In this document: positions 52,902-62,064 of the stretch, one piece after another
How the letters are laid out: the number at the start of each line of letters is the position of its first letter
How positions within the stretch are numbered: the first letter of the stretch is position 1
DNA from: Gloeobacter morelensis MG652769
Lineage (GTDB): Bacteria; Cyanobacteriota; Cyanobacteriia; Gloeobacterales; Gloeobacteraceae
Length of the DNA stretch: 64,000 bases
Direction: 5' to 3'
Assembly (NCBI RefSeq): GCF_021018745.1
Contig: NZ_CP063845.1
Span: 2,294,001 to 2,358,000 of the forward strand
Notes under the pieces: model-generated
Seen by the model: the letters and a program-made list of their open reading frames with translations, nothing else
Database searches by the model: none
Told to the model about the DNA's origin: nothing
Translations under genes and position numbers: made by a program

Positions 52902-53912
52902 TCACTCGTAATGGCCACCGGTGACTTTGCCGCGAAAGACGATGTACTGGAAGATGTTGTAGGCGAGCATGATCGGGATCAAAAAGCCCATGAAGATGAT
53001 CATGAACACCAGGGCACTGGGAGCGGCGGCGGCCTGGTAGATGGTCACCGACATCGGAATGATGTACGGAAATACGACCAGGGCCAGCCCGGCGAAGGTG
53101 AGTGTGAAAATCAAGATCGTCCAGATAAAGGGAGCGCGCTCCTGGCGGCGGGAGAGGCTGCGCAGCAACAGCCAGATGAGCAGAGCCCCCAGCAGGGGGA
53201 CGGCCGCAAAGATGTAGATAAACGGTTCTTGGAACAGGCGGGTGCGGGCGCTCTCGTAGAAGATGGGAGTCGAGATGGTGATGAAGATGGCGCCCACAAG
53301 CGTGGTGAGCGCTGCGATTTTGGCGGTGCGGTAGTGGGTGTCCTGCAGTTCACCCTCGGTCTTGGTGATGAGATAGGTCGAACCGATGAGCACGTAGCCT
53401 TGGATAAGGGTGAGCGCCACCAGGACTGATTGCCAACTCAGCCAATCCCAGGTAGAGCCTGCGAAGCGGCCCGCCGCATCGACGGTGATCCCTTTGAGCA
53501 CGCTGCCCAGAGCAAAACCCTGGCCAAGGGCCGCTAGAAAACTGCCGAGGCCGAAGGCGTAGTTCCAGAAGAGCTTGCGCTTGGCGTGCTCGCGAAATTC
53601 GAACGCCACCGCCCGGAAAATCAATCCGAAGATCATCAAAAAAATCGGGATGTACAGACCGTTGAGGATCGTGCCGTAGGCGAGGGGAAAAGCTCCGAAC
53701 AGAGCACCCCCCATAATCACCAGCCAGGTTTCGTTGGCATCCCAAACATTGCTGAGACTGGTCATCAGGATGCCCCGGCGCTCCTCATTGGAGGAAGTGA
53801 GTGAAAGAATGCCAACTCCCAGATCGAAGCCGTCGAGCATGACGTAGAGAAACAAAAACAGCGCCAGGATAAAAAACCAGACCTGTGGAAGAAACTGTGC
53901 GAGCGGATCCAT
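52902..53912 (-). CDS. cydB: cytochrome bd-type quinol oxidase subunit II
   Basis: A 336-residue membrane protein from ATG 53912. Eight to nine hydrophobic helices are visible, beginning VWFFILALFLFLYVMLDGFDLGVGIL, which contains the conserved DGFDLG of CydB, then WDANETWLVIMGGALFGAFP. It lies 13 bases after cydA and is co-transcribed. It supports the haem-bearing subunit I in reducing O2 with quinol electrons; sub-type may be cyanide-insensitive (CIO), since the Q-loop of CydA is short. Confidence 0.95.
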   Translation of the reverse strand: MDPLAQFLPQVWFFILALFLFLYVMLDGFDLGVGILSLTSSNEERRGILMTSLSNVWDANETWLVIMGGALFGAFPLAYGTILNGLYIPIFLMIFGLIFRAVAFEFREHAKRKLFWNYAFGLGSFLAALGQGFALGSVLKGITVDAAGRFAGSTWDWLSWQSVLVALTLIQGYVLIGSTYLITKTEGELQDTHYRTAKIAALTTLVGAIFITISTPIFYESARTRLFQEPFIYIFAAVPLLGALLIWLLLRSLSRRQERAPFIWTILIFTLTFAGLALVVFPYIIPMSVTIYQAAAAPSALVFMIIFMGFLIPIMLAYNIFQYIVFRGKVTGGHYE

Positions 53913-53925
53913 GCATTTTCCTCGC

Positions 53926-55380
53926 TTACGGTTGGGCTTCTTGCTGGGCTTCGGCCGGGCGGCTGTCGGGGATGTGTTCGGCAGGCTCCACTTCGACGGG
54001 CAACTGGCCCTCGAAATCCGGAACCGGCAGATTGAGATTGGGGCCGCGCTGGAGAATGCGCGCTCCGAAGTAGAGCACACAGAAAAACAAAAACGTATAG
54101 ACTACTGCAAAAAACGTCAGCGACGTCAGCACGTTGCTTGCCGGCACGTTGGAGACGCCCTCGGCGGTGCGGATCTGGCCGTAGACGATCCACGGCTGGC
54201 GGCCTACACAGCGCACGATCCAGCCGCACTCGACGGCGATATAGCCCAAAGGTGCCGCCAGAATCCAGGCGCGCATCAGCCAGCGCTGCGAGCCGATCTG
54301 CTCGGGCGAAAGCTTGCCGCGCAGCCATTGCACGGCGCTCACCGCCATCAGGGCCACGAAGAAAAAGCCGATGCCCACCATGATGCGAAACGCATAAAAA
54401 ATCAGCCACACCAGCGGGGGCCGGTCCTCGGGCTTGTAGGCTTTGAGGCCGTAGACCGGTTCAGACAGTGCCGGCTTGAATTCGAGGATATAGCCCAGGC
54501 CGCCCGGGACGGCGATGTCCCAGTCGTTTTTTTCGCCCTTCTCGTCGGGCCAGGCGGCGATCGACCAGGGGGCGGCCTGTCCGGCCGGGATCGTCTCCCA
54601 CTGCGACTCCATGGCGGCCAGTTTGGTGGGCTGGTAGCGGCGCACCTGCTCGCCGCTGACGTGGCCCACCCAGATCTGCACGGGGGCCACCACAACCGCC
54701 GCCGCCAGGGCAATCTTGAGCGATTTTGAGAAGAACTCCTGATTGCGGCCCTTGAGAATGTACCAGGCGCTGATGCCGCCAATCACGAACAGCGAAGTCT
54801 CCAAAGTGGCAAAGAACATGTGCAGGATGCTGTGACCGCTAAAGGGGTTGAGCAGCGCCTGAAAATAATCTTGAACCACGAATTTGCCGTTGATAAATTC
54901 GCCGCCCGCCGGGGTCTGCATCCAGGAATTGGCGATCAAAATCCAGACGGTCGAGAGATTCGCCCCAAAGGCGACCATGATCGTCGCGAAGTAGTGGATA
55001 TAAGGATGCACCCGCTGCCAGCCAAACAGCATGATCCCCAAAAAACCGGCTTCGAGCATGAAGGCCATCGACGCTTCAAAACCGAGGATGCTGCCAAAAA
55101 AGTCGCCCACCGCCTCCGAAAAAGCCGCCCAGTTGGTGCCGAACTGAAATTCCATCGGAATGCCGGTGGCCACCCCGATGCCGAAGTTCAACACGTACAG
55201 CTTCGACCAGAAGCGGGCGTGGTGATAGTAGGCAGGATTGCGCGTCCTCAGCCATAGGCCTTCGACGATGACCAGAAAGATACCCATGCCCGTGGTCAGC
55301 ACCGGCCAGAGCATATGAAAGATGGCGGTCAGCGCGAACTGCAGGCGCGATAGGACGACGGTATCGGACAGAAAATCCAT
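53926..55380 (-). CDS. cydA: cytochrome bd-type quinol oxidase subunit I
   Basis: The 484-residue subunit I has nine or so membrane helices. The early His in [15 protein letters not shown] is the usual haem ligand, and [11 protein letters not shown]-like residues (GHSILHMFF) and the later M in helices carry others. [18 protein letters not shown] is the CydA quinol-site motif. The Q-loop (about 240-330) is short, as in cyanide-insensitive types. It forms the oxidase with CydB, transferring electrons from plastoquinol or other quinol to oxygen. The promoter probably lies in 55381-55671, where no gene is seen. Confidence 0.96.
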   Translation of the reverse strand: MDFLSDTVVLSRLQFALTAIFHMLWPVLTTGMGIFLVIVEGLWLRTRNPAYYHHARFWSKLYVLNFGIGVATGIPMEFQFGTNWAAFSEAVGDFFGSILGFEASMAFMLEAGFLGIMLFGWQRVHPYIHYFATIMVAFGANLSTVWILIANSWMQTPAGGEFINGKFVVQDYFQALLNPFSGHSILHMFFATLETSLFVIGGISAWYILKGRNQEFFSKSLKIALAAAVVVAPVQIWVGHVSGEQVRRYQPTKLAAMESQWETIPAGQAAPWSIAAWPDEKGEKNDWDIAVPGGLGYILEFKPALSEPVYGLKAYKPEDRPPLVWLIFYAFRIMVGIGFFFVALMAVSAVQWLRGKLSPEQIGSQRWLMRAWILAAPLGYIAVECGWIVRCVGRQPWIVYGQIRTAEGVSNVPASNVLTSLTFFAVVYTFLFFCVLYFGARILQRGPNLNLPVPDFEGQLPVEVEPAEHIPDSRPAEAQQEAQP

Positions 55381-55671
55381 GAGTATTCCTGCTCACTAGG
55401 TGAATTAACAACTCCACACCGGCCGCTCGACGGCCCCGGCGAAAGTCTCGGCCCGTGGGCTGCGGTTGGCGGTGCTGTAGAGAGGACAACAGCCGACACC
55501 CACGACTATGATCCCGGTGTGAAATCCGACCGGCCCAAATCTTTGCGGATTTTTTTAGCTTTGTCGGCAGACGTCTGTACCCGCCCGGGTGGCGGGTGCT
55601 GCCCGAGACACTCCCTGGGCGCTGAACTTGGTTAGACTCGTGCGCGCAGTCTTCGCGAAATCCCAGTTTTT

Positions 55672-57234
55672 ATGGCGTTTGATCGGAGTTCATTGATGCG
55701 ATTGTTCGCCGCCGCCACAGGCCGCAGGCGGTTTCTGGCCGCTGTGGGTGCCTGCGGGGGGGCGGCCCTGGTGCAGCGGGTCCATGCTGAGGAGGCTGGG
55801 ATGTTTAGTCTCGGGGTAGCCTCCGGCGATCCGCTCGCCGATGGTGTTGTGCTCTGGACGCGCCTGGCCCCGAAACCGCTTGGTGGAGGCGGCATGGGCA
55901 CGCGGCCGGTGCCGGTGCAGTGGCAGGTGGCTAAGGATGTGAATATGCGCCAGGTGGTCCAACGCGGCACAGCGGTAGCCCTGCCGGAGATGGCCCACTC
56001 GGTGCACGTCGAATTGCACGGCCTGGAGCCCGCCCGCTCCTACTGGTATCAGTTCAAAACCGGTTCCGAGGTGAGCCCTGTGGGCCGCACGCGCACTGCC
56101 CCGGCTCCGGGCGCGCGGGTGGATCGCCTGCGCTTCGCCTTCGCCTCCTGCCAGCACTACGAACACGCCTACTACAGCGCCTACCGGGATATGGCCGCGG
56201 CGGCGGATCTCGATTTTGTCGTCCACCTGGGCGATTACATCTACGAGCGGGGGCCTGCGGCCAACTCGCCGCGCAAGCACGACGGGCCGGAGATTACCAC
56301 CCTGGAGCAGTACCGCAACCGCTACGCGCTCTATAAACTTGATCCGTCTTTGCAGGCGGCCCACGCCGCCGCCCCCTGGATCGTCACCTGGGACGACCAC
56401 GAGGTGGACAACAACTACGCAACCCTCATCCCCGAGGACGACCAGACCCCGCAGGCCTTCGCCGCCCGCCGTGCCGCCGCGTACCAGGCTTACTATGAGC
56501 ACATGCCCCTGCGCCTTGCCTCATTGCCCAAAGGTGCTGACTTGCAACTCTTTCGGCGCTTCACCTTTGGCGATCTGGCCGAATTGCACGTGCTCGACAC
56601 CCGCCAGTACCGAAGCGACCAGCCCTGCGGCGATCGGCTGAAGCCCCGCTGTCCGGAAGCGCTGGCTGAGGCCGCTTCGATGCTGGGGGACCGGCAGGAG
56701 CGCTGGCTGCTTGCGGGGCTGAACCTCGCGCGCGCGCGCTGGAATGTGATTGCCCAGCAGACGGTGATGGCCCAGTTCGACGTCGATCCGCGCCCAGGCT
56801 CGGAACTGTTCAACCTCGATCAGTGGGACGGCTACGTGGCGGCCCGCGAGCGGCTGCTGCGCTATCTTGCCGCCCGCCGCCCTTCCAACCCGGTCGTGAT
56901 CACCGGCGACATCCATTCCAACTGGGTCTTCGATCTCAAGTCCGACTTCGCCAATCCCGACTCGGCCACTGTCGCCACCGAATTTGCCGGAACCTCGATC
57001 AGTTCCAACTTCTCAAAGGAGTTTACCGCCCAACTCATAGCGGCGATGCCCGCCAACCCCCACACCAAATTCTTCAACGGCGACCGGCGCGGCTATACCC
57101 TATGCACGCTTACTCCCAAGCAATGGCAGACCGACCTGCGCGTAGTCGCCAATCCGATCGACCCCGAGAGCACCGTAAGCACCCTTGCCTCCTTTGTGGT
57201 TGAGGACGGCCGACCAGGGGCTCAGAAGATTTAG
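55672..57234 (+). CDS. phoD: alkaline phosphatase PhoD-type
   Basis: The 520-residue enzyme has a twin-arginine signal (GRRRFLAAVGACGGAALVQRVHA) that exports it folded. The first ~120 residues form the PhoD N-terminal domain (FSLGVASGDPLADGVVLWTRLAP), followed by the metal-binding phosphoesterase: RFAFASCQHYEHAYYSAYRDM, VHLGDYIYE, TWDDHEVDNNY and VITGDIHSNWV. PhoD is a calcium/iron-dependent phosphodiesterase/phosphatase. Start ATG 55672 or 55696. Its stop is 12 bases from the remnant end of the interrupted GNAT gene. Confidence 0.95.
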   Translation: MAFDRSSLMRLFAAATGRRRFLAAVGACGGAALVQRVHAEEAGMFSLGVASGDPLADGVVLWTRLAPKPLGGGGMGTRPVPVQWQVAKDVNMRQVVQRGTAVALPEMAHSVHVELHGLEPARSYWYQFKTGSEVSPVGRTRTAPAPGARVDRLRFAFASCQHYEHAYYSAYRDMAAAADLDFVVHLGDYIYERGPAANSPRKHDGPEITTLEQYRNRYALYKLDPSLQAAHAAAPWIVTWDDHEVDNNYATLIPEDDQTPQAFAARRAAAYQAYYEHMPLRLASLPKGADLQLFRRFTFGDLAELHVLDTRQYRSDQPCGDRLKPRCPEALAEAASMLGDRQERWLLAGLNLARARWNVIAQQTVMAQFDVDPRPGSELFNLDQWDGYVAARERLLRYLAARRPSNPVVITGDIHSNWVFDLKSDFANPDSATVATEFAGTSISSNFSKEFTAQLIAAMPANPHTKFFNGDRRGYTLCTLTPKQWQTDLRVVANPIDPESTVSTLASFVVEDGRPGAQKI

Positions 57235-57337
57235 CGAGTTCGATGTCTACGGTGTATCTGGGCGCACCAATTTTGCGATGGTAGCCATTGGCAGAAACAA
57301 GCGTTGAGTGGAATCGAGAAATGGTACGAATCCATAT

Positions 57338-57346
57338 TTGCAATAG
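57338..57346. repeat. left copy of 9-bp target site duplication
   Basis: TTGCAATAG abuts the left end of the IS4-family element and is repeated exactly at 58627-58635 on the right. Confidence 0.92.
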
Positions 57347-57414
57347 TTCAAGGGGTGACAGAGTAGCTCACAAACCGGACTGGACAAGCATTCCAGGCAT
57401 CGCTACATAGGAAA

Positions 57415-58605
57415 ATGGACTTGGGATGTCGCCCAAGTCCATCCAAAAAAACAATGATGCCTGCATTCTACCAGACCTTCTTCGCACACCTGCTCACTGC
57501 GCGACAGTCTCTGTTTTTGCATTTGCTTGTCGCCACTTTGCAAACCCACAAACAGCTCGCCTTGGGCAAACTCTCCCAGGCACTGCCGCTGCCGATCACT
57601 GCCGACAGTCGCAAGCGCGCTCTCCAACGCTTTCTCACCCTCGACAAACTCAATATTTTCGAGGCTTGGTTCCCATTGGTTTTGTACCTGGTACTGACCC
57701 ACTTTTCCAAGACAACCACACTCAAACTGGCGATCGACCGCACCGACTGGTGGCACTACAACGTGCTGACAGTGGCCCTGGTGTGGCATAGACATGCCTT
57801 GCCACTCAATTGGACCTTGCTCGACCATCCTGGCAACAGTAACCTCGAAGACCAACAACTGTTACTCTCACCGGTTCTGTCTCTACTTTCTGCCTATCGC
57901 GTCGTGGTGTTGGGGGACAGAGAGTTTTGCAGTGTCAAGCTGGCCAATTGGTTGCGCAGTCGAAAGGCCGGCTTTTGCTTGAGATTAAAAATCAGTGAAT
58001 ATATTCGACAACAAGGTGCAGACTTTCGCTCGCTAAAGTCTTTGGAACTACAACCTGGAATGTCGATGTTTCTTGGCGGAGTGCGCGTCACCAAAAATCG
58101 TAAAAACAAGGGATTCGAGCCGTTCAATATTGCTTGTATCTGGAAACGAAAAATCCGGAATATGCAACCGGGTGAAGGCTGGTATATTTTGACAGACCGG
58201 CCAAAGTTACACGAAGCACTTGAGCTGTATGCTGACCGTTGGGGAATCGAAGTTTGGCACAAAGACGTCAAATCCTGTGGCTACCATCTTGAAGAAGTAC
58301 GCGTCAGTCAGGAACGGATGATGCGGGTACTGTTGTTAGCATCGATTGCCTGGAGTGCAGCGATGCTCAACGGTCTGCAACTGGAGCGAATAGGGGTGGA
58401 CAAGTACACCGGCAGGGTTCAAGAAAAGCAGCGACGCTTGCGGCGTCACAGCCCTTTTCGGGTTGGCCAGTACGCTTGGCACTGGGCACAGGCGGTGCTG
58501 GGTTTGGGTGACTGGCTCGACAATTTGATAGACACCTGTAGGAACAAAGCCCGGGACTATCGACGCGGGTTGCGGGCTGCAAGGTTGATGCTGAGCGTCA
58601 CGTAG
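57415..58605 (+). CDS. IS4-family transposase
   Basis: A 396-residue DDE transposase from ATG 57415; ATG 57454 would give 383 residues and escapes the hairpin covering the first start. Catalytic Asp residues lie in LAIDRTDWWHYN and VVLGDREFCS. The IS4 YREK signature is in YADRWGIEVWHKDVKS (Y, R, E, K at the expected spacing), where the E completes the triad. The N-terminal helical part and C-terminal basic tail are as expected. It carries out cut-and-paste transposition of the element. The gene is intact. Confidence 0.95.
   Translation: MDLGCRPSPSKKTMMPAFYQTFFAHLLTARQSLFLHLLVATLQTHKQLALGKLSQALPLPITADSRKRALQRFLTLDKLNIFEAWFPLVLYLVLTHFSKTTTLKLAIDRTDWWHYNVLTVALVWHRHALPLNWTLLDHPGNSNLEDQQLLLSPVLSLLSAYRVVVLGDREFCSVKLANWLRSRKAGFCLRLKISEYIRQQGADFRSLKSLELQPGMSMFLGGVRVTKNRKNKGFEPFNIACIWKRKIRNMQPGEGWYILTDRPKLHEALELYADRWGIEVWHKDVKSCGYHLEEVRVSQERMMRVLLLASIAWSAAMLNGLQLERIGVDKYTGRVQEKQRRLRRHSPFRVGQYAWHWAQAVLGLGDWLDNLIDTCRNKARDYRRGLRAARLMLSVT
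57416..57441 (+). promoter_or_regulatory. hairpin over the first transposase start codon
   Basis: TGGACTTGGG (57416-57425) pairs with CCCAAGTCCA (57432-57441), loop ATGTCG, a 10-bp perfect stem immediately after the A of the ATG at 57415. In RNA read from outside the element this could hide the start. Similar protection against read-through transposase expression is known for IS10 and IS50. Confidence 0.5.
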
Positions 58606-58626
58606 CCTTGTCTGTCACCCCTTGAA

Positions 58627-58635
58627 TTGCAATAG
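58627..58635. repeat. right copy of 9-bp target site duplication
   Basis: TTGCAATAG, identical to 57338-57346, directly follows the right inverted repeat of the IS4-family element. Confidence 0.92.
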
Positions 58636-59052
58636 AAGCCTGTCGCTTGCTCGTCGAAGGCGTCAATGACAACTGCAGCGGCGGGAATTTCACTTCTAAA
58701 GCTTCTGCTTAGGGCATCGAGCAACAATAGTTTTCCAAGACCCATTGCAGAGCATCGCTGATCGCGGGCAAGCCTTCCGAGCAGTACAGCAGGCACTACG
58801 GGATACCGCGGCAACCGCTTTTGAACTTCGGGAGAAAAACTTGTTAATACCACCCCTGTCATGGCCAAAGTAGAGTAGCCGATGACCGCAGTCGAGCGCT
58901 TCTGGGTCAAAACAAAAGTCGCAGCCGCATACCGACGCAAATCTTGCGTTGCTTGCTGCTTCAAGTAGCGGTCCAATGATTCGTTGCCGCTCGCAAAAAG
59001 CGAACGTTCATGAAACTGCTGCAAAGGCTGGATCGTGAAACTTGCAGCCTCC

Positions 59053-59355
59053 TCATAAGACACTTTTCACTGACCGCTGATATTCCTTCGCAGCCTGGCG
59101 TAGCTCGTCATTAGGCTCTGGTGGATTTAGGATCGCCTCGACAAAAACCTGTTGATCTTGCTGGGAGAGATATAACAATCCATGCTCCTGGATGGTCCGG
59201 CTCGCGGCTTCGAGCGCACTGGCAACCACAAAGTCGCTCACAGTGCGTCCTTCCAGTTGGGCTGCCTGGGCAATCAAGGCTTTACCGTCGCCGCTTACCC
59301 GCACTTCCAAGCGCTCGGATTTCTTGCCCTCGGGACTTGCCATACTGTTTGCCAC
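59053..59355 (-). CDS. DUF1778 (TacA-like) antitoxin
   Basis: A 100-residue protein (ATG 59355; MASPEGK at 59343 is an alternative). It carries a ribbon-helix-helix start (SERLEVRVSGDGKALIAQAA) and QLEGRTVSDFVVASALEAA, the DUF1778 pattern. The C-terminal tail DELRQAAKEYQRS is the toxin-neutralising part. It overlaps the GNAT toxin start by 11 bases, as in TacAT operons. With the toxin disrupted by the IS, this antitoxin is orphaned but its gene looks intact. Confidence 0.9.
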   Translation of the reverse strand: MANSMASPEGKKSERLEVRVSGDGKALIAQAAQLEGRTVSDFVVASALEAASRTIQEHGLLYLSQQDQQVFVEAILNPPEPNDELRQAAKEYQRSVKSVL

Positions 59356-59395
59356 GTTTTGTGCTCAATAGCAGTTTCGCCCTCACTATAACGTT

Positions 59396-59418
59396 GTGTA
59401 CGGAAGAATTCCGTACAC
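59396..59418 (-). promoter_or_regulatory. palindrome upstream of tacA-like gene, candidate operator
   Basis: GTGTACGGAA (59396-59405) and TTCCGTACAC (59409-59418) flank GAA, with 10 bp of perfect symmetry. It lies 41 bases upstream of the antitoxin start. A TATAGT (59385-59390, minus strand) between could be a -10 element, so the palindrome would overlap the -35 region. Autoregulation by the RHH antitoxin is a reasonable reading. It could also serve the end of the ADOP gene. Confidence 0.5.
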
Positions 59419-59436
59419 TAGCAGCGGTTTTGCTGC

Positions 59437-62064
59437 CTACTCGTAACGAAGGGCGACCATCGGATCGACCCGGGTGGCGCGGCGGGCGGGCAGGAAGCAG
59501 GCCAAAAACGCCACTCCCAAAAGCACTGCTGCCACGCCGATGAAGGTGGGCGGATCGATGGCGCTGACGCCGAACAAAAGGCTTGCAAGGAGTTGCCCCA
59601 GAGCCGCAGCAGCGACCAGACCGATCGCCACCCCTGCTGCGGCCGGCGCCATTCCCTGGCCGACGACAAGCCGGACAATGCTACCCCGCTCGGCGCCGAG
59701 AGCCAGACGAATGCCGATCTCGTGGGTGCGCTGGGTGACCGAGTAGGCCATCACGCCGTAGATGCCCACACCGGTAAGCACCAGGGCGACCGCCGCAAAC
59801 AGGACTAAAAGCAGCGCGTTGAAGCGCTGCTGTTCGATCGATTCAGCAATCACCGCTTCCATGGTCTGGACTTCGCCCAGCGCCTGATCGGCATCAATCG
59901 CCTTCACCTGCTCTCGCAAAGCCTTGCCCAAGGCGGCCGGGTCGCCGGTCTCGGTGCGGATGACCAGAGTGAGAAAGGGCCAGGCCAACTGGGAGTACGG
60001 AAAGTACATCTCTGGGCGCACCGGCTTGTTGAGCGCCAGCGTGCGCGCGTCCTTGGCGATGCCCACGATCTCAATCCAACTCTCGGGAGCCGGTCTGGGG
60101 GTATCGATGCTGATGCGTCTGCCTACCGGGTCCTCGCCGGGCCAGAATTTCTGGGCCATCGTCTCGTTGATGAGAGCCACCTTACGGGAGGTGGCACGGT
60201 CGCGCTCGTCAAAGGCGCGGCCCCGCAACAAGGGAATGCCCATCGTCTGCAAATAATCGGGGCCGACAATCAAGTAGCCTGCACTCGGCTCCTGGCCGGG
60301 TCCCACCGGGGGACGGCCTTCGATGATAAATGTGCCGTCGGAACAGCTGCCGCTTAGGGGCAGTGTGAAGATGCCGCTGGCCGAACTTACCCCCGGCAGG
60401 GCACGGATGCGGGCCAGCAAGCGGTCGAAAAAGTCCACTATCTGCCGCTCTTCACGGTACTTGACCACCGGCAGGTAGATACCGGCCGTGAGCACGTTTT
60501 TGGGGTTCAAGCCCGGATCGACGCTCTGCAATCGCCACAAACTTTGCCCCAGCAATCCGGCTCCCACCAACAGCATTAGCGCAAGCGCCACCTCCGCCAC
60601 CACCAGCAAGTTGCGCAGGCGATGGCGCGCCCGGCCGCCCGTGGCGGTGCGGCTACCGTCCTTGAGCGCCTCGTTGCAATCGACGTGGGTCGCCTGCAAA
60701 GCCGGCGCCAACCCGAACAAAAAGGCCGTAGCGAACGCCACCGCGACCGTGAAGGCAAGCACCGGTCCATCCACGGCAATCCCCTGCGCCCGCGGCAGAG
60801 CCGCTGGGCTGAAGGCCACCAGCAACCGGACGCCAAAATAAGCGAGCGCCAGACCACAGGCACCCCCAAACAGCGACAGCAGGGCGCTCTCGGTCAACAG
60901 TTGCCGGACGATCCGCGCCCGGCTCGCCCCCAGCGCCACGCGCAGGGCAAACTCCTTCCGGCGGGCGACGGCGCGCGCGAGCAGCAAATTAGCCACGTTC
61001 GCACAAGCGATAAGCAGCACGGCAGCCACCGCGCCGGTGAGTACTAGCAGCGCCGGGCGGATGTCGCCCACCAGTTCTTCATATAGGGGCACAAGCGCCA
61101 CCCCCCGGCCGGTGTTGGTGTCCGGGTACTGCCGCGCCAGGGCGCGGGCGACGGTGTCCATCTGCTCGGTGGCTTGCACCAGGCTCATCCCAGGCTTGAG
61201 GCGGGCGACGGCCTGGTGGGAGTGGCTGCCCCGCTTCTGAAAGTGCTCGCTGTCGAAGGCGAAGGGTACCCAGATGTCCCGGTCGCCCTGGGGGAACTGA
61301 AAGCCCGGCGGCATCACCCCGATGATCGTGTAGGGCCGCGAGTCGAGGGTGACGGTTCTACCCAACACCGCCGGACTCCCCTCGAAGCGTCGCTGCCACA
61401 GGCCATAGCTGATCACCGCCACCCGGCTGTCGGCAGATTTTTCTTCCTGCGACCGAAACCCACGCCCCAAGAGCGGCGAGGTGCCGAAGGTCTCAAAGAA
61501 GTTCGCCGAAACGATCGACCCCACAAGCCGTTCGGTCTGGCCATTGCTGCTGAGGCTGAAGGCTGTCTGGCCGTAGAGGGCAATTCGGTCGAACACGCGG
61601 TTTTGCTCGCGCCAGTCGAGGTAATTGGGGACTGAGATCGAGCCTACCTTCAGATCATGTCGGGGCGCCGTCTCCCAGACCTGCACAAGCCGCTCCGGCT
61701 CGGCGTAAGGCAGCGAGCGCAACAGCACCGCACTTACGACACTGAATATCGCTGTATTGGCGCCAATAGCAAGCGCCAGTGTCAAGACCGCCACCACCGT
61801 AAAGCCGGGGCTTCCCGCCAGCATCCGCAAACCATAGCGCACATCCTGTAAAAGCATCTGCATCTGTTCTTTCACGGCGGTCACTCCCAGATCGAATGCA
61901 GTCGACATCCACCAGCGCACGAGCAACGCCCCCCTGCCCTGCCGGGACAGTTCGCGGTGCTGCTCGCGAAACACCTGGACCATCTCATCGGCATACTCCT
62001 GCTGAAATTCGCTCGGATACAGTTTCAGCAGCCCTGCAAAAAGCCACTCCGGCCAGCCTTTCAT
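59437..62064 (-). CDS. ADOP-type ABC transporter permease (MacB-like)
   Basis: The 875-residue protein begins with a short soluble region (WPEWLFAGLLKLYPSEFQQEYADEM) typical of ADOP (acidobacterial duplicated orphan permease) proteins, then RYGLRMLAGSPGFTVVAVLTLALAIGANTAIF. It has two FtsX-type permease halves with four helices each (VAAVLLIACANVANLLLARAVARR and VLTGVGIYGVMAYSVTQRTHEIGIRLALGAE are FtsX marks), joined by a MacB-type periplasmic domain. It lacks an ATPase of its own. It is translationally coupled to a PadR repressor (4-base overlap). The cargo is not known; export or lipoprotein handling is possible. Confidence 0.9.
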   Translation of the reverse strand: MKGWPEWLFAGLLKLYPSEFQQEYADEMVQVFREQHRELSRQGRGALLVRWWMSTAFDLGVTAVKEQMQMLLQDVRYGLRMLAGSPGFTVVAVLTLALAIGANTAIFSVVSAVLLRSLPYAEPERLVQVWETAPRHDLKVGSISVPNYLDWREQNRVFDRIALYGQTAFSLSSNGQTERLVGSIVSANFFETFGTSPLLGRGFRSQEEKSADSRVAVISYGLWQRRFEGSPAVLGRTVTLDSRPYTIIGVMPPGFQFPQGDRDIWVPFAFDSEHFQKRGSHSHQAVARLKPGMSLVQATEQMDTVARALARQYPDTNTGRGVALVPLYEELVGDIRPALLVLTGAVAAVLLIACANVANLLLARAVARRKEFALRVALGASRARIVRQLLTESALLSLFGGACGLALAYFGVRLLVAFSPAALPRAQGIAVDGPVLAFTVAVAFATAFLFGLAPALQATHVDCNEALKDGSRTATGGRARHRLRNLLVVAEVALALMLLVGAGLLGQSLWRLQSVDPGLNPKNVLTAGIYLPVVKYREERQIVDFFDRLLARIRALPGVSSASGIFTLPLSGSCSDGTFIIEGRPPVGPGQEPSAGYLIVGPDYLQTMGIPLLRGRAFDERDRATSRKVALINETMAQKFWPGEDPVGRRISIDTPRPAPESWIEIVGIAKDARTLALNKPVRPEMYFPYSQLAWPFLTLVIRTETGDPAALGKALREQVKAIDADQALGEVQTMEAVIAESIEQQRFNALLLVLFAAVALVLTGVGIYGVMAYSVTQRTHEIGIRLALGAERGSIVRLVVGQGMAPAAAGVAIGLVAAAALGQLLASLLFGVSAIDPPTFIGVAAVLLGVAFLACFLPARRATRVDPMVALRYE

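Larger units (their letters stand above)
57347..58626 (+). mobile_element. intact IS4-family insertion sequence
   Basis: The element is 1280 bp with 16-bp perfect terminal inverted repeats beginning TTCAAGGGGTGACAGA (57347-57362 and 58611-58626). It is flanked by an exact 9-bp direct duplication TTGCAATAG, so both ends are certain. One intact transposase gene fills it. The flanking duplication lies inside the GNAT toxin gene. The perfect ends and intact gene suggest a recent insertion. Confidence 0.95.
57247..59063 (-). pseudogene. GNAT toxin (TacT-like) interrupted by IS4-family element
   Basis: The gene reads from ATG 59063 to the IS junction at 58627 and resumes at 57346 to a TAG at 57247. 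Excising the element and one target copy leaves 528 bases, a clean frame of 175 residues. Residues read MSYEEAASFTIQPLQQFHE at the start, CSAMGLGKLLLLDALS near the acetyl-CoA site, AFDEQATGFY at the junction, then CKYGFVPF and QRLFLPM at the C-terminus, the ending typical of GNAT toxins that pair with DUF1778 antitoxins. In TacT such enzymes acetylate charged tRNA. As it stands the displayed toxin loses its C-terminal 42 residues to IS-encoded sequence. Confidence 0.93.

Noticed and set aside
55579-55597. 7-bp GC hairpin upstream of phoD
   Set aside because: ACCCGCC/GGCGGGT is short, and such stems are expected by chance at this GC content; position gives no clear role.
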